Part shown: piece after piece, positions 17,756-27,221 of the stretch | Layout of the letters: each line of letters begins with the position of its first letter | Position numbering within the stretch: position 1 is the stretch's first letter | From: Pseudomonas marginalis | GTDB lineage: Bacteria; Pseudomonadota; Gammaproteobacteria; Pseudomonadales; Pseudomonadaceae | DNA length: 64,000 nucleotides | Assembly (NCBI RefSeq): GCF_008692035.1 | Contig: NZ_VTFG01000002.1 | Location: 1,054,001 to 1,118,000, forward strand | Direction: 5' to 3' | Position numbers and translations under genes: made by a program | Notes under the pieces: generated by a model | What the model saw: only the letters and a program-made list of their open reading frames with translations | The model's database searches: none | Told to the model about the DNA's origin: nothing

Positions 17756-18005
17756 TTGCGCCAGACCGTAGAAGATCAAAAAGAGCTGTACCAGTAGGGG
17801 GGCGCGAATCACAAGGCCAAGCGAGGTGGACTTTCAAATGGCTACGGCCAAGAAACGAGATGGTGGATATACGCTGGAGGTGTCCAAGGAGTATCTAGTT
17901 AAAGCGTTCTTTGATTGATTTTATAGGTAGGCAGAGCGTGATGGTTCGTCTCGCCAGGCATGACCTAAACAGTGAGAGAAATATGCAAGCAGGGAGATGC
18001 CGATC

Positions 18006-18626
18006 TCAATGCTTACTGAAAGCCAGCCGAGTGGCAAACAGAACAAAGACCATGCCAGTGGTGCGATCCATCCATTCGATCACTATTTCACGCCGTAAAA
18101 TGCCAGCTAGTGGTTGAGTGGCGCCAATCAACATTGATGACCACAGTAAACCGAGCATCACGTGGATGCTGACCAAGCCAAACGTCCAGGCAATCAAGGA
18201 GTGCCCTTGGGGAATAAACTGAGGAAGAAAGGAGACATAGAAAACGCCAACCTTGGGATTAAGGACATTTCCCATCATTCCCTTAAGAAACCAGTTTGGA
18301 TTTGGCTTTCCGTCGGTTTCAGCGGGCGACAGTGAGGTACGTGGACGCAAAAGCATATTCAAACCAAGCCAAGCTAGATAAGCGGTGCCACAGTATTTCA
18401 AGAGATTGAATGCCAGCTCAGAGACTACAATCAACGCACCCAGACCAAAGGCGACGGCGGCTCCCCACAAGAGACAGCCAGAGTTGATACCCAGCACAGC
18501 TCGGAATGCCTGTTGTTTACCTTCCACTGTTGCGGTTCTCAAGACCAATGCGGTATCGAGGCCTGGCGTCAGTGTCAGCAGAGTGGCGGCAAAGGTAAAC
18601 GTTAAAAGATTTTCGGCGATGGACAT
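18006..18626 (-). CDS. LysE/RhtB family amino acid exporter
   Basis: A 206-residue membrane protein with about six hydrophobic segments and the family hallmarks: an N-terminal LTPGLDTALVLRT and, near the middle, a MMGNVLNPKVGVFYVSFLPQF region. LysE/RhtB proteins export amino acids such as lysine, threonine or homoserine. It lies 211 bases downstream of diaminopropionate ammonia-lyase on the same strand, and a role in relieving build-up of an amino acid or analogue is plausible. The substrate cannot be told from sequence. Confidence 0.88.
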   Translation of the reverse strand: MSIAENLLTFTFAATLLTLTPGLDTALVLRTATVEGKQQAFRAVLGINSGCLLWGAAVAFGLGALIVVSELAFNLLKYCGTAYLAWLGLNMLLRPRTSLSPAETDGKPNPNWFLKGMMGNVLNPKVGVFYVSFLPQFIPQGHSLIAWTFGLVSIHVMLGLLWSSMLIGATQPLAGILRREIVIEWMDRTTGMVFVLFATRLAFSKH

Positions 18627-18837
18627 GGGATTTAGAAGCTGCTCCTAACTAATTAATCGATCTGGCCGGCTTTGATGGGGCGTTGATAATTCATCAAGTG
18701 ATGAACTGTGAAAGTGAAGCTAGAGCAGCTCCTCCGTTTCGATCATTCGCGGCAGCAGTAGGTATCGAAGCAAAACGGAGAAGCCGGACTTCGTCTCGTG
18801 GATGACGTTGTCCGACCTCACCGGCAAACTTTGACGA

Positions 18838-20055
18838 TCAGGCCGCGACTGCAGACCATCCTTTTTGGCGGGCTGCCACTACCTCAGCAGATTGACCTAC
18901 CAGCTCTTCGTAGACTTTCGGAGCAGTAGCACCTTCGGTGCTGATCAGCAGGACACGCGAGTTTGCATCGATACCCAGATCTGCGGCTAGGCTGCTGGAC
19001 TGGGTGATGCGCTTGAGAGCCGACAGACCAGCAACTGCGGACTCGCCAGCGACTACAGGGATGTCGGTGCCGTTTTCAACGGCCAGGCGGCGCATGGAAG
19101 CAACAGCTTCGTCGTCGGTGATGGTCATGAAGAAGTCGACGCTCGGCTGCAAGAATCTCCATGCCAGCGGCGAGGTTTCACCGCAGGCCAGGCCAGCCAT
19201 GACAGAGTCGACGGAGCCGGTCGCTTTTGCCGCTTTACCTTCCAGCGCGCTCTGGTAGAGGCAATCGGCTTGTTCAGGCTCAACCACTACGAAGGTCGGG
19301 CGCTTGCTGCCGTAGAACTCCCAGAAGTAGCTCGCGATACCTGCTGCCAAGCCACCTACGCCGCCTTGCAACAACACGTGAGTGAACTCTTCGCCTGGCT
19401 CGAGCGAGTCGATGATTTCCGAAGCAATGGTGCCGTAACCTTGCATAACGTCACGCGGGATCACCTCGTAGCCTTCGTAGGAGGTGTCGGAAACCACGAT
19501 CCAGTTATTTTCCGCAGCGAGAGCTGCCGCGCGCTCAACGGATTCGTCGTAGTTACCGGTGATGCGAACGATCTCGGCACCATACGCCGCGATTGCTTCC
19601 TCACGCTCCACGCTCACGTTGGCATGCAGAACGATGACGCAACGGCAGCCGATATCTTTTGCTGCAGCCGCGAGGCCTTTACCGTGGTTGCCGTCAGTGG
19701 CACTGATCACTACGAAACTCGCCAAGTCTTGCTTGTATTCACCCGCCAGCAGGCGGCGAGGATCAAAGTTCGACTCAGGGAAGGAGCGCAGAACCAGGCG
19801 CACCAAAGCGATGGGAGCGCCAAGGGCCTTGAAGCTGCCAAGCTCAGAACGAACGGATTCGTCTTTAATCTTTAGTTCTTTCACGCCGAGCTCACGAGCA
19901 AGGCCAGGCAGGCTGTAAAGAGGGGTGCCTTCGCTGTTGATTTTGTCCCAGGATGAGAGCCAAGCCCGGCTCTCGGCAGCTTTCTGAATGCTCATGATGT
20001 CGCGCAGTTCTTGGGGATAAGCCTGGCGACTTGCGTTCTTGTTGGCAGTGAACAT
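18838..20055 (-). CDS. dpaL: Diaminopropionate ammonia-lyase
   Basis: A 405-residue fold-type II PLP enzyme that converts 2,3-diaminopropionate to pyruvate and two ammonia. The PLP lysine is Lys76 in ELGSFKALG, close to Lys77 of the E. coli enzyme (YgeX), and the phosphate/substrate region SATDGNHGKGL follows. Length and motifs match diaminopropionate ammonia-lyase rather than threonine or cysteine synthases. The E. coli and Salmonella enzymes accept both enantiomers, and I recall some activity on D-serine. An AGGAG site precedes ATG 20053-20055. It is the last gene of a four-gene minus-strand set: permease, M20 peptidase, symporter-family protein, dpaL. Confidence 0.9.
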   Translation of the reverse strand: MFTANKNASRQAYPQELRDIMSIQKAAESRAWLSSWDKINSEGTPLYSLPGLARELGVKELKIKDESVRSELGSFKALGAPIALVRLVLRSFPESNFDPRRLLAGEYKQDLASFVVISATDGNHGKGLAAAAKDIGCRCVIVLHANVSVEREEAIAAYGAEIVRITGNYDESVERAAALAAENNWIVVSDTSYEGYEVIPRDVMQGYGTIASEIIDSLEPGEEFTHVLLQGGVGGLAAGIASYFWEFYGSKRPTFVVVEPEQADCLYQSALEGKAAKATGSVDSVMAGLACGETSPLAWRFLQPSVDFFMTITDDEAVASMRRLAVENGTDIPVVAGESAVAGLSALKRITQSSSLAADLGIDANSRVLLISTEGATAPKVYEELVGQSAEVVAARQKGWSAVAA

Positions 20056-20246
20056 TGTTACTCCTTGGTGATATGTGCGTCACGACTTCGGTAAACGCTT
20101 TTTAGCGCGTCTTTACGGGTTACATCGCTTTGCGGTAACTGACGGAAGAAATGGTAGATCTCGTACTGATCAATTACGGCGCGTTTATTGCGCCACTACC
20201 GAGACAAACATGCGTTTCTTCAACTGACAGCGGGTAGATATTGCGG

Positions 20247-21254
20247 CTACGTGCCTTCTTGAGAAGTCAACTCAGGATCCGCCTCAATAGCTCGAGTTGA
20301 ATAACGTTGGGCGAGCACAGCGCAGACCATGAGTTGGATTTGATGGAAGAGCATTACCGGCAAAATGATCATCCCGATGCTGCTGGCGGAGAACAGCACC
20401 TGAGCCATGGGTACGCCGGTAGCCAGGCTCTTCTTTGAGCCGCAGAACAAGATGGTGATCCGATCCTCCTGATTGAACCCGAGGCGCTTACCAAGCACTG
20501 CGGTCAAAACCAACGCTATGGCGAGGATCCCGATACAGACAGCAATCAGAATTCCGAGAGATACCGCTGGGACTTGGTGCCAGATACCCCCGATCACCGC
20601 ACTGCTAAACGCCGTGTAGACCACCAGGAGAATGGAGCTCTGATCGAGGTACTTGAGAGTGCCCTTGTGTTTATCCACCCAGATGCCGATCCAGCGTCTT
20701 GCGATTTGCCCCGCGACGAAAGGTAGCAGCAGCTGAACGGTGATTTTTTCAATTGCGTCGAGGGTCGAACTCCCACCATCAGTGCTGCCCGAATTCATGA
20801 TCAACGCAACAATGATGGGCGTAAGGAAGATCCCGAAAAGGCTCGAAGCAGCAGCACTACAAATCGCTGCTGGTACGTTCCCACGGGCCAGGGAAACGAA
20901 CGCAATTGAAGACTGGACTGTTGAAGGAAGTGCGCACAGGTACAAGATGCCCATGTACAGTTCCTCGCCAATCACGGGTGAGAGAGCTGGCCGAAGGGCT
21001 AGGCCTATCAGAGGGAATAGGATGAACGTGGCACTGAACACCGTGAGATGCAGTTTCCAGTGCCCAGCGCCAGCGAGCACCGCTTGCTGGGACAACTTGG
21101 CCCCATGCATGAAAAAGAGCATAGCGATTGAAATGTTGGTCAACCAGGAGAAGACGACAGCGACCTCTCCAGAGCACGGAAGCAGGGACGCAAACGCGAC
21201 TGTAGCCAAAAGGGAGATTGTGAAATTGTCTGGCAACCATTTTGGCCTAGCCAT
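20247..21254 (-). CDS. Bile acid:sodium symporter family transporter
   Basis: A 335-residue protein with about ten hydrophobic segments, of the SBF-like/PSE family (YfeH type). Recognisable stretches are FFMHGAKLSQQA near the N-terminus, LCALPSTVQSSIAF in the middle and FCGSKKSLATGVPMA near residue 265. Bacterial members move organic anions; the actual substrate is unknown. It sits between the M20 peptidase gene (67 bases upstream) and dpaL, so import or export of an amino-acid derivative handled by those enzymes is a reasonable guess. Confidence 0.85.
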   Translation of the reverse strand: MARPKWLPDNFTISLLATVAFASLLPCSGEVAVVFSWLTNISIAMLFFMHGAKLSQQAVLAGAGHWKLHLTVFSATFILFPLIGLALRPALSPVIGEELYMGILYLCALPSTVQSSIAFVSLARGNVPAAICSAAASSLFGIFLTPIIVALIMNSGSTDGGSSTLDAIEKITVQLLLPFVAGQIARRWIGIWVDKHKGTLKYLDQSSILLVVYTAFSSAVIGGIWHQVPAVSLGILIAVCIGILAIALVLTAVLGKRLGFNQEDRITILFCGSKKSLATGVPMAQVLFSASSIGMIILPVMLFHQIQLMVCAVLAQRYSTRAIEADPELTSQEGT

Positions 21255-21320
21255 AAAAGCCTCTCATCATTTTCGTTACAACAACCCCCGCAGAGCCCAT
21301 GTTCTGCGGGGTTCACCGCG

Positions 21321-22733
21321 TTACTTGTTGCGTTGGCTGACGACCTGCTGAGCCTCTTCGCCCAAGTCCCACCAAATGCCCGCCATAATTGCCATGGACT
21401 CGCGTGCTACCGAGCCGAGAAAGTGCTCGTTCGGGGCGTGCTGAGAGCAAGCTGGATAGGAGTGAGGAATCCAAATGGTTGGGAGACCCAATGTCTCGGC
21501 GAAGATGTAGTTGGGAGTGGTGCCGCCAAAGTTCGGCAACAGAGCCGGCTTCTTGCCCGAGGTGACGCCGACCGATTTGACCGCCCACTGTGCCCAGGCA
21601 TCGTCTGGATCCAGGCGAGTAGCTGGCAGACCCTCAGTGACCTTGACCCGTACGCAATGCAGACCGCGTGAATTGAGGTGGTTGCGCAGGTGCTTTTCCA
21701 GATTGCGCCAATCTGAACCGACGACGAAGCGGAAATCGCAAACGGCTTTGGCAGTTGCCGGAATCGCGTTCACTGGAGAATCCGCATTGGCACACTTGAA
21801 CGCGAGAACTTCGATTGTGTTCCAAGCGAGGACACGCTCTGCTGCTGTCAGGCCAGGCTGACCCCAGCTATGGTCGATTTCAGGAGCATCGTCGTCTTGG
21901 CCCAGCACCACGTCGGCAAGAGCGGCAGACACATTGTCAGGAATCGGTGGTGGAAGAAGCGCTTCGACTTGAATGCATCCGTTCTGGTCTACCAGGCTGG
22001 CCATGGCGTGCGCCAGGATGGTCGCAGGGTTCGAGAGAACACCACCCCAGTTTCCCGAGTGATGAGCGGAATCACGAAGGGTCACTTCCAGATCGAAAAG
22101 GATGCCGCCTCGGGAGCCCAAGAACAGAGTTGGTCGCTCCGCTGAAACACGAGGGCCGTCCGACGCGATGAACACATCGGCAGCTAGGGCTTCTTTTTCA
22201 ATCTCGCATACCGCATTCAGGCCTGGGGAGTCGATCTCTTCGCCCGATTCGAACAGCACCTTCACGTTGTATCCCAGCTTGCCTTTACGAGCTTCAAGTA
22301 CCGTCTGCAGAGCGGCCAGGTTGATGGCGTGCTGTCCTTTGTTGTCAGCGATCCCACGACCGTACCAGCGGTCTCCGACGACAGTTACTTTCCATGGGCT
22401 GAGACCTTCATCCCACTGATCGTCGTACCCTCTGACCACGTCAGCGTGACCATACGTGAGAATCGTCGGCAGAGACGGGTCTTCAATGCGCTCGCCAATC
22501 AACAGAGGTGCAGTGGCGCTGATCGGGTTGTCTACCAGGCGAGTGTTGAACCCCATCTCATGCAATGCCGGCGCGATTTCCTTTGTAAGGTAATCGATCT
22601 GAGCTTGTACTTGATGCGGCTCCTGGCTTTCGGTCTTGTAGGAAACCAGTCGATCAATGGTCTTCAACAGCGTGCCCGAGTCGACAATATCAACTGCTTT
22701 TTCTACTACTGCTTGGCGTTGGTTTGTGCTCAT
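21321..22733 (-). CDS. M20 family metallopeptidase
   Basis: A 470-residue di-zinc hydrolase starting at ATG 22731-22733, preceded by GGAG. A start 16 codons further upstream is less likely. Metal and catalytic residues are visible: His96 and Asp98 in TYGHADVV, Asp130 in GRGIADNKGQ and the Glu pair at 165-166 in FESGEEIDS. A dimerisation domain inserts at about residues 215-370. M20 enzymes remove amino acids from dipeptides or cleave N-acyl amino acids. In this operon it could release diaminopropionate or another amino acid from a peptide or acyl conjugate before DpaL acts; that is inference from neighbours. Confidence 0.87.
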   Translation of the reverse strand: MSTNQRQAVVEKAVDIVDSGTLLKTIDRLVSYKTESQEPHQVQAQIDYLTKEIAPALHEMGFNTRLVDNPISATAPLLIGERIEDPSLPTILTYGHADVVRGYDDQWDEGLSPWKVTVVGDRWYGRGIADNKGQHAINLAALQTVLEARKGKLGYNVKVLFESGEEIDSPGLNAVCEIEKEALAADVFIASDGPRVSAERPTLFLGSRGGILFDLEVTLRDSAHHSGNWGGVLSNPATILAHAMASLVDQNGCIQVEALLPPPIPDNVSAALADVVLGQDDDAPEIDHSWGQPGLTAAERVLAWNTIEVLAFKCANADSPVNAIPATAKAVCDFRFVVGSDWRNLEKHLRNHLNSRGLHCVRVKVTEGLPATRLDPDDAWAQWAVKSVGVTSGKKPALLPNFGGTTPNYIFAETLGLPTIWIPHSYPACSQHAPNEHFLGSVARESMAIMAGIWWDLGEEAQQVVSQRNK

Positions 22734-22787
22734 GTTTCTACTCCAAGTTCCAAACGCCATTGGCGTCCGACGGTCTATCAAAGAGGA

Positions 22788-24071
22788 CTATCTAAAGGCG
22801 ATCGCGAAGCCGTTGATCAGGCACACCATCCCCACGGCTATCGAGAACCAGTTGGCGAACCCACCGCGATACCTCTTCAGGCATGGCACCTTTGCGAATG
22901 CGTATTGCGGCAGGAAGTAAACAATGAAGACACTGATCGGAACCATCACGACCTGGATAAGGTTCAAAACATTCCAGTTGAGGATTGCAGGTACGCAGGT
23001 CACTACAAAGATGAGTACTGAAAGGATCCGCTGCAGACCTTTGCCATGCACGACTTCTGGCTTGCAGCCAAGACAGGAAGTGGCGAATCCTTTGGCGCTT
23101 TCCTTGGTAGCAAGAAAGTGCGCCAAAAACGACTTGATAGTTGCGGTAAATACGATTAGCTGCGAAGCGCTTGCCAACCATGGGTTATCGAATTTTCGAG
23201 CTAGGTAGGAAAGCGCCGTAAGATTGTTTGCTTTCGCTTCCGCCAGCTCAGCGGGCGAGAGAGCGAAGATGCAACTCCAGGAGAAAAAGACAACAGTCAC
23301 AATGATCATCAGGACGGCAATCAACATGACCTGTCTGACCTTAGCGGTTGCCTGATCACCGTAGGCCCTTTTCTGCGCTACAACGAAGCTCGATACCACT
23401 GAAGTGAAGCTGAACGCGTAGATAACCATCGGTAGCGACGACCACACGGATTTCGCAATACCAGCTGCCCCGCCGAAGTCGGTAGCTGTCTCCATGAAGG
23501 ACAGATTCCAGCTTGGGATGGCCATGAATCCAAAGAACACAAGAGAGATGATGAATGGGAAAACGATTGCTCCCATCACCTTCACAATGAATGTGGTATT
23601 TCCTTGAACCAGCAGTACCAGAGCAAGGGTTGCCAGTGGTGCAACGACGTATCGAGGCATGACGCCCAGATGTAGCTGAGAGTCGACAAAGTCGATGATC
23701 GTATTGGTGACCGTGATCGTGTACACCATCATCGCCGGAAATACGGTGATGAAATAGAGCATGGTCAACCATTTGGCCCAGCCAAGACCCAGGTGCTCCT
23801 CAACGGCATCAACGATATTGCCTTCGCGGCCATTCGTTGTACTGGCTGATTGAATGAATCTGGCAAATGCTCGGTACGTGTAATACGTTACGGGAAAGGC
23901 CAAGGCTGTCAGGATCAACATCGACCAGAAGCCAGAAAGCCCTAGGCTTATAGGCCAGAAAAGGCTGCCGCTACTGACTGCACATCCATAAATCGCAAGC
24001 ACCCATAGCGAGTCTTGCTTGTTCCACTTACTTGCGACCACTGGACGGTCATACGCTATCGCCGCATCCAT
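22788..24071 (-). CDS. Amino acid permease, SdaC/HAAAP-like
   Basis: A 427-residue membrane protein with about eleven hydrophobic segments. The start has the family-type unit YGCAVSSGSLFWPISLG, matching the broken-helix substrate site of HAAAP (hydroxy/aromatic amino acid) permeases such as serine carrier SdaC. It is the first gene of the minus-strand set, followed after 54 bases by the M20 peptidase gene. Serine, threonine or an analogue is the likely cargo given the family, but specificity cannot be read. It is divergent from the gamma-glutamyltransferase gene. Confidence 0.82.
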   Translation of the reverse strand: MDAAIAYDRPVVASKWNKQDSLWVLAIYGCAVSSGSLFWPISLGLSGFWSMLILTALAFPVTYYTYRAFARFIQSASTTNGREGNIVDAVEEHLGLGWAKWLTMLYFITVFPAMMVYTITVTNTIIDFVDSQLHLGVMPRYVVAPLATLALVLLVQGNTTFIVKVMGAIVFPFIISLVFFGFMAIPSWNLSFMETATDFGGAAGIAKSVWSSLPMVIYAFSFTSVVSSFVVAQKRAYGDQATAKVRQVMLIAVLMIIVTVVFFSWSCIFALSPAELAEAKANNLTALSYLARKFDNPWLASASQLIVFTATIKSFLAHFLATKESAKGFATSCLGCKPEVVHGKGLQRILSVLIFVVTCVPAILNWNVLNLIQVVMVPISVFIVYFLPQYAFAKVPCLKRYRGGFANWFSIAVGMVCLINGFAIAFR

Positions 24072-24404
24072 TATCTCTCTCCGTTATTTTTGTATGAGTA
24101 CGGTCAAACCACGGCGGATACCAATGGTTTGGAATGGGCAGAAACAAAGCCTTAACCGTTTCCACAGAAGGCATACCTACATGAGGGAGTCGCTCATCAT
24201 CTTGTTATTTGGCGGTGGCCAGAGACTTGCTGTTCGACCTCGCAGCCATCCTAACCATGGTGATGCAGGCAATCGTTGCTAATTGGCCCCTCAGAACGCA
24301 CCGATGTTGCGTTGAGTCCCGGATAAGCTGCTCGCGTTGGCCATGCTGCATTAGTGCGGCGAAAGCCTTAATTACCCTCAAGGTGCCCTTGTCCAGGAGT
24401 CAGC
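24072..24404. other. Divergent intergenic region between permease and gamma-glutamyltransferase genes
   Basis: These 333 bases separate two oppositely transcribed genes and should hold both promoters. An AGGAG ribosome-binding site lies 6 bases before ATG 24405. I see no clear operator, hairpin or small gene. Confidence 0.5.
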
Positions 24405-25991
24405 ATGCGAAATTTCGAGCAACCCGGTCGCTCTGAAGCGATGAGCACAAAAACAATGGTCGCCACCTCGCACGGACTCGCGACGGCAGCTGCGTTGGAT
24501 ATTTTGCGGCAAGGAGGTAACGCGATTGACGCGGCTATTACCGCTGCTGCAATGCTTGCCGTAGTCGAGCCAACCCAGACCGGGATTGGTGGTGACTGCT
24601 TCGCGCTGTTCAAGAAAATTGGAGAGCCTGTATGTGCTCTGAATGGCTCGGGATGGGCGCCCAAAGCCGCCAACGTTGATTACTACAAGCGCAAGCAAAT
24701 ATCCGAAATCGATCCGTCAACGCCAGATGCAGTGACTGTCCCAGGTGCGGTGGCAGCCTGGGAGCGACTCTCACGAGATCATGGCCGCTTGAGCTTTGCG
24801 AAGTTGCTTGAGCCGGCTATACAGGCAGCAGAGTTCGGTTATCCCGTGACGGAGCGACTAGCTTATGACTGGCACCGTAACTCTTGGAAGCGTGATCGCT
24901 GCCCCAACTTTGCCGAAGTCTTTTTCCCTGGCGGGATGGCCCCTGCTGCAGGCGCTATCCATTGTCAGCCCAAGTTGGCCAAGACGCTTCAGTCTATCGC
25001 GCAAGATGGAGCTGCTGTGTTCTACGAAGGTTGGGTCGCAAAGGATCTGTTGGACAGTTTGAACGCACGCGGTGGTTTGCATACTTCAGAAGATTTTTCT
25101 GATTATCAGCCAGAGTATGTTGATCCCATATGCGCGAGCTACAGAGGATACGAGGTCTGGGAATGTCCACCGAGCGGACAGGGGGTCATCGCGCTTGCGA
25201 TCCTCAAAATATTAGAGCAGTTCAACCTCGGAGAAATGGATCCGTTTGGGGTAGAACGTCTGCACATCCAGGCCGAAGCATCACGGTTGGCCTATGCCGA
25301 GCGTGACCTATTCCTTTGCGATCCCAAGTTCGGAAGCTGCCCCGTGGAGCTGTTGCTTTCAAATGAGCGAGCGGAAGAGCTCGCTTCTCGGATCATGCTT
25401 GATCGCCGGCTGGATGACGTCACCCCTCAGCCTCACCCCGCTCATAATGATACCGTTTATATCTCGGTGGTTGACGAAGACGGGCTTGCCGTTTCCTTGA
25501 TTAACTCGATCTTCGATGATTTTGGCAGTGCCGTTTTGGCCCCAAAGTCTGGGGTACTCCTTCATAATCGGGGCTCTAGTTTCGTCATCGATGAGTCGCA
25601 TCCTAATCGGATTGAAGGGCGTAAGCGTCCGATGCACACGATCATCCCTGCTCTAGTGACCCATAATAATGAAGTGGTGCTGAGTTTTGGCGTTACGGGC
25701 GCTCACTTCCAGCCTCTGGGCCAAGTCCAAGTCTTCACCAATCTAGTTGACTATGGGATGAGCGTCCAAGAAGCTATCGATCATCCCCGGATGTTCGCTC
25801 GCGATGACAGCTTTGAGCTAGAAGGAGCATATTCTGAACAGACCTTGCAAGGATTGAGGTTGTTAGGACATAACGCTCGCCGCGCAACTGCGCCACTAGG
25901 TACAGCTCAAGCAGTTTGGATAAATCCGGACACAGGGGTTCGAAGGGGCGGTGCAGATCCTCGCCGCGATGGTGTAGCTCTAGGATATTGA
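24405..25991 (+). CDS. Gamma-glutamyltransferase family protein (no signal peptide)
   Basis: A 528-residue N-terminal nucleophile hydrolase precursor. The family start (AMSTKTMVATSHGLATAAAL) and GIGGDCFALF are present. The self-cleavage site and catalytic nucleophile would be Thr350 in HNDTVYISVVD. There is no secretion signal, so it should act in the cytoplasm, like YwrD-type members and unlike periplasmic Ggt. It would hydrolyse gamma-glutamyl amides or transfer the glutamyl group. Divergent transcription from a permease/peptidase/ammonia-lyase set suggests it processes gamma-glutamyl conjugates of the same amino acids. The canonical start was chosen for its AGGAG site. Confidence 0.85.
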   Translation: MRNFEQPGRSEAMSTKTMVATSHGLATAAALDILRQGGNAIDAAITAAAMLAVVEPTQTGIGGDCFALFKKIGEPVCALNGSGWAPKAANVDYYKRKQISEIDPSTPDAVTVPGAVAAWERLSRDHGRLSFAKLLEPAIQAAEFGYPVTERLAYDWHRNSWKRDRCPNFAEVFFPGGMAPAAGAIHCQPKLAKTLQSIAQDGAAVFYEGWVAKDLLDSLNARGGLHTSEDFSDYQPEYVDPICASYRGYEVWECPPSGQGVIALAILKILEQFNLGEMDPFGVERLHIQAEASRLAYAERDLFLCDPKFGSCPVELLLSNERAEELASRIMLDRRLDDVTPQPHPAHNDTVYISVVDEDGLAVSLINSIFDDFGSAVLAPKSGVLLHNRGSSFVIDESHPNRIEGRKRPMHTIIPALVTHNNEVVLSFGVTGAHFQPLGQVQVFTNLVDYGMSVQEAIDHPRMFARDDSFELEGAYSEQTLQGLRLLGHNARRATAPLGTAQAVWINPDTGVRRGGADPRRDGVALGY

Positions 25992-26029
25992 CCTACTATC
26001 TCGTGCCCCGTGGAGGGGCACAGTTAATG

Positions 26030-26494
26030 TCACGCTTCGTCAACGTTGACTTTTAGAGTTCTTTTATTGATCTGCATGACCACATAAGTTTTGAACTGCT
26101 TTATATTGCCAAAGAAGAATAGATCTCTGGTTATTTGTTCATATTCGGCCATATCTCTTACGTTAATTACCAACAAGAAATCAAAATCGCCTGTCACATA
26201 GTAGACTTGCTGAACTTCAGAATGGCTTGTGAAACGTTTCTTAATTTCGTCAAGTAAGTCCAAGCGTTCATTCTCAAGCTTGACTTCAACGACCACCGTG
26301 ATAGGACGACCGACTGCAACGGGATCTACAATGCTAACATTGAGCTTTATAATCCCAGCGGCTTCGAGGGCAGCTATGCGCCGGTTAACAGCTGATGGGG
26401 ATAGGTTAACTTTCTCAGCCAACTCTCTCTGGGACAGTTTGTTATTATCTTGGAGAATATTGAGAAGTTTCCGATCATAAGAATCAAGCTGCAT
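26030..26494 (-). CDS. Lrp/AsnC family transcriptional regulator
   Basis: A 154-residue regulator with an N-terminal helix-turn-helix (LSQRELAEKVNLSPSAVNRRI, written here only as a landmark near residues 19-38) and a C-terminal RAM ligand-binding domain with YYVTGDFDFLLVI. Lrp/AsnC proteins bind amino acids and usually control adjacent amino-acid genes. It converges with the gamma-glutamyltransferase gene and is the only regulator in the 18-26.5 kb block, so it is the likely controller of the permease-dpaL and transferase genes. A perfect inverted repeat lies 15 bases upstream of its start. Confidence 0.88.
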   Translation of the reverse strand: MQLDSYDRKLLNILQDNNKLSQRELAEKVNLSPSAVNRRIAALEAAGIIKLNVSIVDPVAVGRPITVVVEVKLENERLDLLDEIKKRFTSHSEVQQVYYVTGDFDFLLVINVRDMAEYEQITRDLFFFGNIKQFKTYVVMQINKRTLKVNVDEA

Positions 26495-26508
26495 TGTAAA
26501 ACCCTTCT

Positions 26509-26527
26509 GCTTAATAGGTTATTAAGC
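26509..26527 (-). promoter_or_regulatory. Inverted repeat upstream of the Lrp-type gene (likely autoregulatory operator)
   Basis: GCTTAATA-GGT-TATTAAGC is a perfect 8-bp inverted repeat with a 3-base centre, 15 bases from the start codon at 26494. Position and AT-rich symmetry suit an Lrp-family binding site; binding itself is inferred. Confidence 0.5.
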
Positions 26528-26779
26528 TATCATAACTCGCTGCAAGGTACAATTGAAGGTTCATCATGTATTGCCCCCATTAACTAGCTTACCTAGCCAT
26601 CCCGCGCTGTATAAATTGTCTAAGCTGAAGTCGTCCCGTTCTTCCGATCGTCTCTTTTTGGCGGTAGTTGCAGGGGAATTAATCTCATGTAGGAAAATAC
26701 CCAGATTCAGAGTTATCGAGACCACCACGCCAACTTAATGAGAGCCAGCAATGAATTATGGTGAGTTGATTCAGCTTAA

Positions 26780-26938
26780 GGCCAGCAGGTCTTTGGCAAC
26801 AAAGCGAAAGCAGATATTTGGCTAAATCAACCGAAAACCACCTTCGGTGGGAGAACACCATTCGTGCTTGCTCACACTGAAGCGGGATACGATCGCGTAA
26901 AAGCTGAGCTTGAGAAAGTCAGTCACGGGTACGCTTGT
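26780..26938 (+). pseudogene. Remnant of a MbcA/ParS/Xre-type antitoxin (DUF2384)
   Basis: An open stretch encodes VFGNKAKADIWLNQPK, then FGGRTPFVLAHTEAGYDRV and a tail HGYAC. This is the DUF2384 C-terminal domain pattern of antitoxins paired with RES-domain toxins. A stop codon precedes it directly and no N-terminal helix-turn-helix or RES toxin gene is found nearby, so this is a fragment. Bases 26528-26779 hold nothing I can support. Confidence 0.5.
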
Positions 26939-27039
26939 TCATACGAGCCCGTCCTTCAAATACTGGGCTCGCCGTCAGAACGTGGCTGTATGCACGTGTC
27001 GATGTACCTTGGACAGATCAAAGCTAGGACATCCATGCC

Positions 27040-27221
27040 ATGAGCATTCAAGCAAAGCTTCACCACCTTCAAGCCATCCAAAACTTGCTCGCACCATACC
27101 GCTATCTGTATTGCATAGACCTCGAGGCTCGTTGGGCCTGGTTTGGCGAGGTACCTACCACCGGGGAATAGACGATGCCAGGAATGTCGCGTCCATCATT
27201 AAGGATTGCTGGGCTAGGTGA
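27040..27221 (+). pseudogene. Internally deleted DEDDh 3'-5' exonuclease remnant
   Basis: ATG 27040 opens a frame reaching PYRYLYCIDLEARW, matching the first Asp-x-Glu motif of ERI1/KapD-like exonucleases, then stops near 27170. In another frame YHRGIDDARNVASII matches the last motif of the same family (HRALDDARNIA). The roughly 100 residues normally between them are missing, so an internal deletion joined the two ends out of frame. Confidence 0.5.

Noticed and set aside
17838..17917. Short frame beginning MATAKKRDGGYTLEV
   Set aside because: Only 26 residues, in a region of fragments, with no partner or recognisable domain.
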